A stretch of DNA of 46,646 nt from Aureimonas sp. Leaf427 (lineage in GTDB: Bacteria > Pseudomonadota > Alphaproteobacteria > Rhizobiales > Rhizobiaceae). This document shows, in pieces, positions 15,349 through 23,781 of the stretch (its first letter is position 1; every line of letters starts with the position of its first letter). The DNA is taken from positions 1 to 46,646 of the forward strand of contig NZ_LMQW01000015.1 in the NCBI RefSeq assembly GCF_001425485.1. Reading direction: 5' to 3'. The notes under the pieces were generated by a model, which saw only the letters and a list, made by a program, of their open reading frames with translations, made no database searches and was not told the DNA's origin. The position numbers were made by a program, and so were the translations under genes.

Positions 15349-16806
15349 GTGAAATGGCCTCTGGCAGTCGACGGACAGCAGTTCGCAAAATGCCAGCTCC
15401 GCCAAGCCGAAGCCGTTCAACTGCTCGTCGCCAAGAGCGAGGATCAAGTTTTGTCTGCGAACAAGCCGGGGCGAAACGACGAGGAAGCCGCAGTGGTCGG
15501 TGACCCCAGACGCGACCGTCAGGTCAATACAGTTGCGTTCGCCCTGAGCCGGGCAGAGCGCAACGGTTTCAGGATCGCCGTCATCGGTCGGACGATCGCC
15601 ATCATGGCGATCGCTCTGGCCTCCCTGTTCGCATTCTACTTTCCGATCAACGTCGCCGTGGCATTGTCTACGGCAATGATCGCGGTCGGTGGGCTCGCCT
15701 CGCTCCTGGCAGTCGGCACCCGCTACGAAATGGCGACGAGGTTTGCGCTCTTCGCGTTCGATGCGGGCGCGGTAACGTGTCTCCTGGCGTTCGTCCCGCT
15801 GAGCAGCGGAGACGACATCCCCCAGAACCTGGTATTTCTGACCAGTTCCGCCCAGCACTACTATCTGGTCATCGCCGCATCCGCCCTGACGCTGTCACCG
15901 ACCCTCGTCCTGTGGACGGGAGCCTGGGCCGTCTGCGGTCTCCTCTTCGCGACTGGATGGATCGTGCATGGCATGGAGCAGGTTCTGACCTACAGCGACC
16001 TGCCGATCGCACCAACGCGCGACGTCTACTTTCAAATCGTGCTCAGCCCGAACTTCATCGGCATTCCATCGAGGTTGCAGGAAGCCTTGATCATCGCGAT
16101 GGTGACCGCAACGGCTGCCCTTGCCGTCCATCGCGCCAGGCAGGTCGTGAAAGATCATGCGAATGCCGATGCGAGCCATCGCCATGTTCGCAATCTCTTC
16201 CGACGCTACGTGCCCGCGCCCGTACTGCGGGAACTGCTCGACGAAGGCCATCTCGTTCCGCAGACGAGGGAAACGACCCTGCTGTTCGCGGACATAGAGG
16301 GCTTCACGCGCCTGTCGGAGACGATGGCTCCCGTCCAGATCGTATCTATCCTGAACGAGCTGTTCACCGCGATCACGGGCATCGTCGATCAACACGACGG
16401 CATCGTCATCAACTACGTGGGCGACGCCGTCATCGCGTCCTTCAACGCTCCGCTTCCAACCGAAAACCACCCCGACAAGGCAATCGAGGCGTCGAGGCAG
16501 ATTCTAGCGATGGTGGAAGAGCATCGGTTCGGTGGCGTGGCGATCCTCCTCAGGATTGGCATCGCCACCGGCAGCGTGGCGGCCGGAACGGTCGGTGCCG
16601 ATGAACGGCAGGTCTACACACTCTACGGAGATGCGGTGAATTTGTCCCAAAGGCTTCAAGAGTTGAACAAGGTGCAGGGCACCAGATGCCTCATCGCGGG
16701 AAGTACCGTCGGCATGACCCTCAAAGACCATCGCTTACAAAGTCTGGGCATGGTCCAGATACGCAATCTCTCCGCGCCGACGGAGATATTTGGGTACGCT
16801 GATTGA
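15349..16806 (+). CDS. class III adenylate/guanylate cyclase with membrane domain
   Basis: The C-terminal ~190 residues form a class III nucleotidyl cyclase domain: RYVPAPVLRELLDEG, TTLLFADIEGFTRLSETM (first metal Asp), INYVGDAVIASFNAP (second metal Asp), IGIATGSVAAGTVG and VYTLYGDAVNLSQRLQ. The N-terminal ~270 residues have about six hydrophobic segments (from about residue 80), so it is an integral membrane sensor cyclase. The start is uncertain: the frame opens with GTG 15349, but the first ~50 codons do not look like protein and a later GTG (15495) is more likely. It follows the cyclophilin-like gene by 33 bp. It produces cAMP or cGMP; substrate choice is not readable here. Confidence 0.8.
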   Translation: MKWPLAVDGQQFAKCQLRQAEAVQLLVAKSEDQVLSANKPGRNDEEAAVVGDPRRDRQVNTVAFALSRAERNGFRIAVIGRTIAIMAIALASLFAFYFPINVAVALSTAMIAVGGLASLLAVGTRYEMATRFALFAFDAGAVTCLLAFVPLSSGDDIPQNLVFLTSSAQHYYLVIAASALTLSPTLVLWTGAWAVCGLLFATGWIVHGMEQVLTYSDLPIAPTRDVYFQIVLSPNFIGIPSRLQEALIIAMVTATAALAVHRARQVVKDHANADASHRHVRNLFRRYVPAPVLRELLDEGHLVPQTRETTLLFADIEGFTRLSETMAPVQIVSILNELFTAITGIVDQHDGIVINYVGDAVIASFNAPLPTENHPDKAIEASRQILAMVEEHRFGGVAILLRIGIATGSVAAGTVGADERQVYTLYGDAVNLSQRLQELNKVQGTRCLIAGSTVGMTLKDHRLQSLGMVQIRNLSAPTEIFGYAD

Positions 16807-16815
16807 ATGTGGGGC

Positions 16816-16851
16816 GGCGGGCGCTTGGACCCCTGGTCCGGCGCGCCCGCC
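16816..16851. terminator. strong hairpin after the cyclase gene
   Basis: GGCGGGCGC (16816-16824) pairs with GCGCCCGCC (16843-16851), and within it GGACC (16827-16831) pairs with GGTCC (16835-16839) around a CCT loop. It lies between the plus-strand cyclase and the converging paoC remnant and probably stops transcription from both sides, although no T-tract follows. Confidence 0.6.
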
Positions 16852-16856
16852 TTCGC

Positions 16857-17098
16857 TCAGGCGACGTCCGGAAGGTCCTCGATCAGCTTGTCCAGCGTGA
16901 TCGGATAGGAACGGACACGGATGCCCGTCGCGTTGTGGACCGCGTTGGCGACGGCCGAGCTGACGCCGCATAGTCCAAGCTCGCCGATGCCCTTGGCCTT
17001 CATCGGCGACGAGCGTGGATCGGTCTCGTCGAGGAAGATCACCTCCTGGTGCGGGATGTCCGCGTGGACGGGCACCTCGTAGCCCGCGAGGTCTTGGT
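16857..17098 (-). pseudogene. 3' fragment of a paoC-like molybdenum subunit gene
   Basis: The last ~80 codons of a second copy of the aldehyde oxidoreductase large subunit. It reads LAGYEVPVHADIPHQEVIFL, DPRSSPMKAKGIGELGLCGV and RVRSYPITLDKLIEDLPDVA, and ends with the same stop position as intact paoC. By eye there are about 16 mismatches in ~240 bp to 18917-19155, nearly all in the distal 110 bp and mostly silent. Homology ends abruptly near 17098. Together with the intact 3' end it forms a direct repeat around the metallophosphoesterase-tautomerase segment. Confidence 0.85.
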
Positions 17099-17238
17099 TA
17101 AACCTACAATCTTTCGCCTCACTCCTCTGGCAGGCGGCGTGTGCGCCTCACGATCATGGGACCCGGACTCGACAGCGGCTTACCAGTACCGAGCCCCCTC
17201 GCGCCGCGAAGTCGCGTGACGCCCACCGAAAGCCCGGA

Positions 17239-18354
17239 ATGTTTCACCTGAACTTCTCAATCCCGTGCCTCTACGTGCTGGCGCGCTTCCTCCTGCCACT
17301 GCCGTGGCATCGCCGATCGAAGATCGCGGTGGGTGCCCTGCTTCTTTTTGGGTCGCAATACCACCTCTGGGGCCGCCTCTCGTCGGGTTCGGTCTTCTCG
17401 CCAGAGTTTCCACAAGGCGTGGTGCTTGCCTTCAACTGGGCCTTTGGCGCAATCCTCTTCCTCGCAATCTTCCAGATCGCGCTCGATCTCGTCGGGCTCG
17501 CCAAGCTGGCGTTCCGGCGGCCGGCGGCGATCGTGTCGACCCATGCGCGTTACGGGGCAGCCATCAGCGCGATGGTCCTCGCCGCCGTCGCTGTCCATCA
17601 GGCGACGCGGCTTCCCGAGCCTAAGGACGTGGAGGTCTCTATCCGAGGACTGCCGGCCGAGTTCGATGGATACCAGCTCCTCCAACTCAGCGACCTGCAC
17701 CTCAGCCGCCTCTTCCAGGAGGATTGGGCGCGCGTCGTCGTGGAGCGCGCGAACGCTCTCGGTGCGGACCTGATGGTGGTGACGGGCGACCTGATCGACG
17801 GCTCTGTAGAGGCGCGAAGGGCCGACGTCGAGCCGCTCCGCGACCTTCGCGCCCCGGACGGCATCTGGATGATCCCTGGCAACCACGAATACTATTTCGG
17901 ATACGACGAGTGGATGCGCCGGTTTGGTGAGCTCGGGCTTCGCGGCCTCACCAACAGCCACACTGTCCTGCGCCGCGGCGATGCGGGGATCGTCCTCGCG
18001 GGCTTGGCTGATCTGAGAGCCCCGGCAAATGGGCATGAGGGCCCAGATCTCGACGCGGCGCTGGCGGGCGCTCCGGCTGACGCGCCCGTGATCCTCCTCG
18101 AGCATCAGCCGCGCAACGCCCCTGAGCGGGCCGGGCGTGCGGATTTGCAACTGTCCGGCCACACTCACGGCGGCATGATCATCGGGTTGGACCGCCTTTT
18201 CGCCCTTGCCAACAACGGCTTCGTGGCGGGCGCCTACAGGATCGGTGAGATGACGATGTACGTGAGCAATGGCACGGGTCTCTGGCCGGGCTTCGGCCTG
18301 CGCCTTGGAAAGCCGCCCGAACTTACGCGCATCACCTTACGTCCCGCTGCGTAG
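17239..18354 (+). CDS. membrane-anchored metallophosphoesterase (YkuE-like)
   Basis: A 371-residue protein. The first ~130 residues contain three or four membrane helices, followed by a calcineurin-like phosphoesterase domain with all five metal motifs: LLQLSDLHLSRL, LMVVTGDLIDG, WMIPGNHEYYFG, ILLEHQPRN and LSGHTHGGMI. The active domain probably faces the periplasm. Relatives act on lipid-linked or other phosphodiesters. It is followed by a small tautomerase gene at a 274-bp distance. The segment from 17.1 to 18.9 kb is bounded by direct repeats of the paoC 3' end, so it was probably brought in by recombination. Confidence 0.85.
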   Translation: MFHLNFSIPCLYVLARFLLPLPWHRRSKIAVGALLLFGSQYHLWGRLSSGSVFSPEFPQGVVLAFNWAFGAILFLAIFQIALDLVGLAKLAFRRPAAIVSTHARYGAAISAMVLAAVAVHQATRLPEPKDVEVSIRGLPAEFDGYQLLQLSDLHLSRLFQEDWARVVVERANALGADLMVVTGDLIDGSVEARRADVEPLRDLRAPDGIWMIPGNHEYYFGYDEWMRRFGELGLRGLTNSHTVLRRGDAGIVLAGLADLRAPANGHEGPDLDAALAGAPADAPVILLEHQPRNAPERAGRADLQLSGHTHGGMIIGLDRLFALANNGFVAGAYRIGEMTMYVSNGTGLWPGFGLRLGKPPELTRITLRPAA

Positions 18355-18628
18355 CACCCCCGCAGAGAACCCCCGACAGCATGATGTTCGCTAACCAGCG
18401 GTGGCGCAGCGCCTCGACCATAAGCGTGAAGGTGGGCGACACGACGGCGTCCTGCGACGTCTGCTCTGTCAACATGCCGCCCGTGAGCGGACTGGTATCG
18501 ATCCACCCCAAGCGATCGTCCGGACCGACCCGTGCTAAACAAGATCTGAAAGGCCGAGTCCTTCGCCAACGGTCAGCCGTTGTACGGGCTCGCCGACGAA
18601 CACACTGGATCGACCGGAAGGAATCGAG

Positions 18629-18859
18629 ATGCCGCATGTCATCGTGAAGCTCACAGCGGGACGGTCCGAAGAGATGAAGCAGGCGCTAGCCCAGAAATTG
18701 GCGGAAGCACTCACCACGACGATCGGCTGCGGCGCAGAGGTTGTATCGGTCGCCATAGAGGACGTGCCGATAGCTGACTGGACCGAGGCAGTCTACATCC
18801 CTGAGATCGAGCCACAGTTCGACCGACTTTACATCAAGCCCGGCTACGGACGGGCCTAA
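18629..18859 (+). CDS. 4-oxalocrotonate tautomerase family protein
   Basis: A 76-residue tautomerase. After Met removal the product begins with the catalytic Pro (MPHVIVKLTAGRSEEMKQAL), followed by LAEALTTTIGC and a strand around VVSVAIEDVPIADW. Length and pattern fit the small hexameric 4-OT family, which converts enol and keto forms of aromatic-degradation products. AAGGA precedes the ATG. It lies between the metallophosphoesterase and the end of paoC, convergent with the latter and separated by a hairpin. Its chemistry fits the decarboxylase and hydrolase of the same island (inference). Confidence 0.85.
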   Translation: MPHVIVKLTAGRSEEMKQALAQKLAEALTTTIGCGAEVVSVAIEDVPIADWTEAVYIPEIEPQFDRLYIKPGYGRA

Positions 18860-18877
18860 CCAGCATTTCAACGCCAC

Positions 18878-18903
18878 GGCGCACGCGGAAGGCCGCGCGC
18901 GCC
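18878..18903. terminator. hairpin between the converging tautomerase and paoC genes
   Basis: GGCGCACGCGG (18878-18888) and CCGCGCGCGCC (18893-18903) pair with one mismatch around an AAGG loop. It sits 19 bp after the tautomerase stop and 10 bp after the paoC stop on the other strand, as expected for a bidirectional terminator. Confidence 0.6.
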
Positions 18904-18912
18904 GATTGTTCC

Positions 18913-21138
18913 TTAGGCCACGTCCGGGAGGTTCTCGATCAGCTTGTCCAGCGTGATTGGATAGGATCGGACGCGGATACCCGTTGCATTGTAGACCGCA
19001 TTGGCGACGGCCGCGCCGACGCCGCAGAGTCCAAGCTCGCCGATGCCCTTGGCCTTCATCGGCGACGAGCGTGGATCGGTCTCGTCGAGGAAGATCACCT
19101 CTTGGTGCGGGATGTCCGCGTGGACGGGCACCTCGTAGCCCGCGAGGTCGTGGTTGACGAAGAAGCCGTATCGCGTGTCGACCGCAAGCTCTTCCATCAG
19201 CGCGCCGCCGACACCCATGGTCATCGCGCCGATCACCTGGCTGCGAGCGGTCATCGGGTTGAGGATCCGCCCGGCAGCGCAGACCGAGAGCATGCGGCGC
19301 ACGCGCACCTCCGCCGTCGCCACGTCGACGCCGACCTCCACGAAATGCGCGCCAAAGGTCGACTGCTGCTCGGCGTCGGAAAAGGTTTGGTCGAACTCGA
19401 TCTTGTCCTCCGCGACGATCTCGCCATCGGATGCCGCGTCAGCGAGCTGAACCGACCGATTGCCGGCCCGGACCTCGCCGTCGGCGAAAGTGAGGTCGTC
19501 GGCCGAGTTGAAGCCGAGTTTAGCGGCGATTGCCTCGCGCAGCTTCACGCAGGCGGCATAGACGCCAGCGGTGGCCGAATTCGCGCCGAACTGCCCGCCG
19601 GACCCCGCCGAGACGGGGAAGCTGGAGTCGCCGAGGTTCACTGCGACGCGCGACAGCGGCAGGCCCATCATCTCCGCCGCCGTCTGCGCGATGATCGTGT
19701 ACGAGCCCGTCCCGATGTCGGTCATGTCGGTCTCGACGGTGACGACGCCATCTTGCCCCAGCCGGACGCGAGCCCCGGAGGGAAGAGTCAGGTTGTTGCG
19801 GAACGCGCTGGCGACGCCGATGCCGACCAACCACTGTCCGTCGCGCACTTGGCCTGGTCGAGGATTGCGGGCGTTCCAGCCGAAGCGTTCCGCGCCTTGG
19901 CGCAGGCATTCCACCAACTGACGCTGCGAGAAGGGTCGCTCCGGCTTCATCGGATCGACCTGCGTGTCGTTGATGGCCCGGAACTCGATGGGGTCCAGCT
20001 CGAGCTTCTCGGCCATCTCGTCCATGGCGATCTCAAGCGCCATCAGGCCGGGGGCTTCGCCCGGGGCGCGCATGGCGTTGCCCTCCGGCAGATCCATCTC
20101 GGCCATCCGCAGGGAAGCAAGGCGATGGGCGCCGGCATAGAGGAGCTTCGTCTGCGCCACCGCCGTTTCCGGATCGCCGCCCTTGAGGTTGCCCGACGTG
20201 CTTTCATGCGCGATCGCTGCGATGCGACCGTCTCGGCCTGCACCGATGCGGACGCGCTGGATGGTGGCGGGGCGATGGGTCGTGTTGTTGGCAATCAGTG
20301 GGCGCGTCAGCGTCACCTTGACCGGGCGTCCCGCAGCCTTCGCGCCGAGCGCGGCGAGCACCGCGTCAGTCCGCAGAAACAGCTTGCCGCCGAAACCGCC
20401 TCCGATGAAGGGCGAGATCAGACGCACCTTCTCCTTCGGCACGTTCAGCGTCGCCGCGAGATCGGTCAAACCCCAGTCGATCATCTGGTTCGACGTCCAG
20501 ACGGTCAGCTCGTCGCCGTCCCAGCGTGCGGTCGACGCATGGGGCTCCATCGCCGAATGGCTCTGGTCCGGCGTCGTGTACTGCTCGTCGAGCTTGACCT
20601 CCGCTTCGGTGAAGGCCTGCTCGAAATTGCCAATCCGTTCCTCGCCGGGCGTGGCGCTTCCCTCGTCGCTATTGCCCGGGACAAGCGGCGCATCCTTGGC
20701 GAGCGCCTCCAGAGCGAAGCGCCCGTCTTCGCTGATGTAGTCGATGCGCATGAGGCTGGCGGCATCCCGCGCTTCCTCGAAGCTCCGCGCAACGACCAGC
20801 GCGATGGCCTGGTGGTAGTGGTCGACGGCCGGGCCGCCGAGGAGCTTAGCGACGTTGAACTTGCCCTTGCCGAGTTCACCGGCGCTCTCGGCCGTGACGA
20901 TCGCGATTACACCCGGCGCACGTTTCGCGTCATCGAGATGAAGAGCAGCGATGCGGCCTTTGGCGATGGCGCTCCCCACGACATATCCATAGGCGGCGTC
21001 GGGCACGACATCGTGGCGCTCATAGGCATAAGGCGCGGTGCCCGTCACCTTGTGGCGCCCGTCGATGCGCTCGTGCGGCTTGCCGACGACCTTCATCTGG
21101 TCGATCGGATTGGTTGTGGCGGCTGTATCGAACTTCAT
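18913..21138 (-). CDS. paoC: aldehyde oxidoreductase molybdenum-binding subunit
   Basis: A 741-residue large subunit of the xanthine-oxidase family, the usual length for PaoC/YagR. Visible segments are KVTGTAPYAYERHDVVPDAA near the start, DQSHSAMEPHASTARWDGD, FIGGGFGGKLFLRTDAVLAA (molybdopterin contact), NAMRAPGEAPGLMALE, TDIGTGSYTIIAQTAAEMMG, GSGGQFGANSATAGV, and the C-terminal KAKGIGELGLCGVGAAVANA, which includes the Glu of the active site. It oxidises aldehydes at the molybdenum centre and passes electrons through PaoA and PaoB. It is 4 bp after paoB in an operon preceded by element 3. Its last ~80 codons are duplicated at 16857-17098. Confidence 0.9.
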   Translation of the reverse strand: MKFDTAATTNPIDQMKVVGKPHERIDGRHKVTGTAPYAYERHDVVPDAAYGYVVGSAIAKGRIAALHLDDAKRAPGVIAIVTAESAGELGKGKFNVAKLLGGPAVDHYHQAIALVVARSFEEARDAASLMRIDYISEDGRFALEALAKDAPLVPGNSDEGSATPGEERIGNFEQAFTEAEVKLDEQYTTPDQSHSAMEPHASTARWDGDELTVWTSNQMIDWGLTDLAATLNVPKEKVRLISPFIGGGFGGKLFLRTDAVLAALGAKAAGRPVKVTLTRPLIANNTTHRPATIQRVRIGAGRDGRIAAIAHESTSGNLKGGDPETAVAQTKLLYAGAHRLASLRMAEMDLPEGNAMRAPGEAPGLMALEIAMDEMAEKLELDPIEFRAINDTQVDPMKPERPFSQRQLVECLRQGAERFGWNARNPRPGQVRDGQWLVGIGVASAFRNNLTLPSGARVRLGQDGVVTVETDMTDIGTGSYTIIAQTAAEMMGLPLSRVAVNLGDSSFPVSAGSGGQFGANSATAGVYAACVKLREAIAAKLGFNSADDLTFADGEVRAGNRSVQLADAASDGEIVAEDKIEFDQTFSDAEQQSTFGAHFVEVGVDVATAEVRVRRMLSVCAAGRILNPMTARSQVIGAMTMGVGGALMEELAVDTRYGFFVNHDLAGYEVPVHADIPHQEVIFLDETDPRSSPMKAKGIGELGLCGVGAAVANAVYNATGIRVRSYPITLDKLIENLPDVA

Positions 21139-21142
21139 GAGA

Positions 21143-22093
21143 TCAAATCCTCGCCTGCGCCATCACCGCGCCGAGCGTGCGCTCGACCAGCGGGATCTTG
21201 AACGCGTTGTGCTCGGTGGGTCTGGCGTCGGCGAGAAGCCGCCCGGCGGCGGCCTTCGCGCCGTTGGAGAACGCGGCGTCCGCTTCCTCCAAACGCCATG
21301 GCTTGTGCGCGATGCCACCGACAGCGAAGCGGCCTGTGCCGTCCGGCTGCACGACGGCTGCGACGGAGACGACCGCAAAGGCGTAGGACGCGCGGTCGCG
21401 GACCTTGCGGTAGATCTGCGTGCCGCCGAGGGGCTTGGGCAGCGTCACCGCCGTGATCAGTTCCCCGGGCTCCAGTGCCGTCTCAATGTGCGGCGTGTCG
21501 CCGGGCAGGCGGTGGAAGTCGGCCATCGCGATCGCACGCGTCTGCCCATCCGGCTTCACGGTCTCGACGGTTGCGTCGAGCACCCGGAGCGCCACGTTCA
21601 TGTCCGAGGGGTTCGTCGCGATGCAGGCCTCGCTGACGCCGACAACGGCGAGCTGGCGCGAATAGCCTTCGAGCGCCGAGCAGCCGGAGCCGGGCCGGCG
21701 TTTGTTGCAGGGCATGTTGGTGTCGTAGAAATACGGGCAGCGCGTGCGCTGAAGGAGGTTGCCTGCGGTCGTCGCGCGGTTGCGAAGCTGGCCCGACGCG
21801 CCGGCAACGATCGCCCGCGTCAACACGCCATAGTCGCGCTTCACGCGCTCGTCGTTGGCAAGGTCCGTGTTGCGCACAAGGGCGCCGACGCGTAGGCCGC
21901 CGTCCTCGGTCGCGTTGATCGTGTCGAGCTTCAGGCCGTTCACGTCGATGAGGTGCTGCGGGGTCTCGATCTGGAGCTTCATCAGGTCGAGAAGGTTCGT
22001 GCCGCCCGCGATGAACTTCGCGCCGGGCTTGGCACTTGCGGCCTGCGCGGCTTCCGCAGGGGATGTCGCGCGCTCGTAAGTGAAGGACTTCAT
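21143..22093 (-). CDS. paoB: aldehyde oxidoreductase FAD-binding subunit
   Basis: A 316-residue protein of the CO-dehydrogenase medium-subunit (FAD_binding_5) family. FAD-binding segments are [20 protein letters not shown] and [17 protein letters not shown], followed by [18 protein letters not shown]. In E. coli PaoB this Cys-rich part carries an extra 4Fe-4S cluster, and the cysteines here (RCPYF, MPCNKR, SGCSAL) fit that. I start at ATG 22093 because it overlaps the paoA stop by 4 bp; the upstream extension is not needed. It transfers electrons between PaoA and the acceptor. Confidence 0.9.
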   Translation of the reverse strand: MKSFTYERATSPAEAAQAASAKPGAKFIAGGTNLLDLMKLQIETPQHLIDVNGLKLDTINATEDGGLRVGALVRNTDLANDERVKRDYGVLTRAIVAGASGQLRNRATTAGNLLQRTRCPYFYDTNMPCNKRRPGSGCSALEGYSRQLAVVGVSEACIATNPSDMNVALRVLDATVETVKPDGQTRAIAMADFHRLPGDTPHIETALEPGELITAVTLPKPLGGTQIYRKVRDRASYAFAVVSVAAVVQPDGTGRFAVGGIAHKPWRLEEADAAFSNGAKAAAGRLLADARPTEHNAFKIPLVERTLGAVMAQARI

Positions 22094-22725
22094 GCGGGCC
22101 TCCCGGCGACTTCGGTCATCGCTTCGGCAATGTTGGAATAGGCCCCGCATCGGCAGATGTTGCCGCTCATGCGCTCGCGCAGCTCGGCGTTCGACGCTTC
22201 CGGCGCCGCCGCCAGATCAGCCGTGACGTGGCTCGGAATGCCCGCCTTCACCTCGGCGAGGACAGCGACGGCCGAGACGATCTGGCCCGGCGTGCAGTAG
22301 CCGCACTGGTAGCCATCGTGCTTCACGAAGGCATCCTGCATCGGGTGGAGCTTGTCGGGCGTGCCAAGTCCCTCGATCGTCGTCACCTCATCGCCCTCGT
22401 GCATCACGGCAAGCGACAGGCAGGAGACCATGCGGCGGCCGTTCACCATCACCGTGCAGGCCCCGCACTGGCCGTGGTCGCAGCCCTTCTTCGAGCCTGT
22501 CAGGTGCAGGTGCTCGCGCAGCGCGTCGAGGAGCGTCGTCCGCAGGTCAAGGTCCAGCTCGCGCCGCTCGCCGTTGACCGTGAAGGACACATTCGAGAGG
22601 ACCGCGGTCCCGGTGTCCGAAGCTTCCTGTGCCATGGCGGTTCCCGTCAGCGCCGTGGAGGCCACGCAAGCGGACGCGCTCACCATCAGCTCCCGGCGAT
22701 TGAGTTCAAGGTCGGTGGACTTCAT
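22090..22725 (-). CDS. paoA: aldehyde oxidoreductase 2Fe-2S subunit with Tat signal
   Basis: A 211-residue iron-sulfur subunit. From ATG 22725 it begins with a twin-arginine signal ([20 protein letters not shown], then TAMAQ), so the assembled complex should be moved folded into the periplasm, as for E. coli PaoABC. The plant-type 2Fe-2S motif [18 protein letters not shown] with a further Cys in MVSCLSL, and the second cluster motif ([14 protein letters not shown], then [17 protein letters not shown]), are complete. The open frame extends upstream but the signal fixes the start. First gene of paoABC; element 3 lies 140-180 bp upstream. No XdhC/PaoD maturation gene is seen in the window. Confidence 0.9.
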   Translation of the reverse strand: MKSTDLELNRRELMVSASACVASTALTGTAMAQEASDTGTAVLSNVSFTVNGERRELDLDLRTTLLDALREHLHLTGSKKGCDHGQCGACTVMVNGRRMVSCLSLAVMHEGDEVTTIEGLGTPDKLHPMQDAFVKHDGYQCGYCTPGQIVSAVAVLAEVKAGIPSHVTADLAAAPEASNAELRERMSGNICRCGAYSNIAEAMTEVAGRPA

Positions 22726-22861
22726 CGCTGTCTCCGTCGTTGAGCGCTCTCGGCGCCGTTCAGTTCCGAGTGGCCGCACGCCGGATGCGTGGCGGGCGCG
22801 GGGACCATCGGGGTCAGAGATTCCCAAGATCAGTCTGTAACTGGTCTAAACTGGGTGCTCG

Positions 22862-22905
22862 ATTACCCCTCAAACGCTGATTGCTGTCATAGACGTGGGT
22901 TATGA
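22862..22905 (-). promoter_or_regulatory. shared operator-promoter element 3 (paoABC)
   Basis: Read towards paoA, TCATA-N9-TATGA occupies 22905-22887, and after exactly 21 nt TAAT follows at 22865-22862. It matches element 4 especially well around the dyad (both have TGCTGTCATA on the plus strand). The TAAT is about 136 bp before the paoA start. Confidence 0.75.
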
Positions 22906-23006
22906 ATGGGGTTTGGAACGAGCGACGCCTCGGCGCGCCCACGCGGGTCATGAGACATCCGTCATGCGACCGCCCGGTCTCGGATACGAGAAATGTCGCG
23001 CTGCCC

Positions 23007-23081
23007 TCAGGACGCCGTAACGGCGTATCGCAGGTGCAGAAGCTCGTGATCGAGCTGCTCGAAGCCAATGAGCGAAAGCTA
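23007..23081 (-). other. in-frame continuation of the reductase gene behind the amber stop
   Basis: After TAG (23081-23079) the same frame continues for 23 codons (LSLIGFEQLDHELLHLRY, then AVTAS) to TGA at 23009-23007. This is what the end of RibD-C family proteins looks like (L-x-x-x-x-x-L-x-x-G-x-x-x-L-R-Y). So the reductase has most likely lost its last strand by a single nonsense change. Confidence 0.65.
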
Positions 23082-23711
23082 GACTCTACCCTTCAGGCCT
23101 TCGTCCCCGTAGGCGACGAACCCCTGCTCGTTGATGCGGCCGACTAGCGTGGGAGCGACGATCAAGCTCAGCTCGTCCACGAGGCCAGCCGCGAAGAACG
23201 AGCCGTTGATCCCGCCGCCGCCCTCGAGCAGCAGGCGCTCGATCCCGAACTCCGCGCGAAGCGTTTTCAAGGACTCGAACAGATCGATCTGCCGATCGCC
23301 GGCGACGACGTATGAGATCCCGTCCGAGGCCAGTTCCGCCAGATGCGCATCGAGGACCTCGCTACCCAGGAGCACGATCACCGCGTCGCCATTGATGTCC
23401 GCCTTCCTGAAGTGGAGCTTGGCGGACGGGTCGACGGCGATCGCGTAGCGTTCGGCTCCGCGGTTCGCGATGTGGATCGGCCGCTCGATGCTGGCGTGGT
23501 CCGACGGCGGGTGCGGCTCGCCCTTGGCCATCTCCGCCATGGTCACGCGACCGACGAGCCAGGCATCGCCGCCCAAAGTCTCGTGAACCGCCTCATAGGC
23601 GGCGTCCCACTCCTTCTTCGCTCCGACGGGGCTTTCAGTGTAGTGGCTAGGATGCAGCCCCCCGTCGAGGGACGACATCATGTGGCAGATCACTCGGGGA
23701 CGTTCGCTCAT
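23079..23711 (-). CDS. dihydrofolate-reductase-like (RibD C-terminal) protein, truncated by TAG
   Basis: A 210-residue RibD-C/DfrA-like reductase, probably a general NADPH-dependent oxidoreductase rather than true DHFR. Segments are RVICHMMSSLDGGLHPSHY, DAWLVGRVTMAEMAKGE, VVAGDRQIDLFESLKTL and ERLLLEGGGGINGSFFAAGL with LVDELSLIVAPTLVG. The frame stops at TAG 23081-23079 just where relatives have a last beta strand, and that strand is still present in frame beyond the stop (see the next entry). AAGGAG precedes the ATG. It follows the MFS gene by 70 bp, so both are probably transcribed from element 4. The truncated product might retain some fold. Confidence 0.8.
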   Translation of the reverse strand: MSERPRVICHMMSSLDGGLHPSHYTESPVGAKKEWDAAYEAVHETLGGDAWLVGRVTMAEMAKGEPHPPSDHASIERPIHIANRGAERYAIAVDPSAKLHFRKADINGDAVIVLLGSEVLDAHLAELASDGISYVVAGDRQIDLFESLKTLRAEFGIERLLLEGGGGINGSFFAAGLVDELSLIVAPTLVGRINEQGFVAYGDEGLKGRV

Positions 23712-23781
23712 GGCATGCTCCTTCTCGCGTCGATGGCGAGACAGCAGCGGCAGCTCGCCCGTTCATCTGTCTCGCTAACTG

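Noticed and set aside
19102-21201. 699-codon open frame on the plus strand opposite paoC and paoB
   Set aside because: It is the antisense shadow of two well-recognised, GC-rich genes and contains no independent motif.
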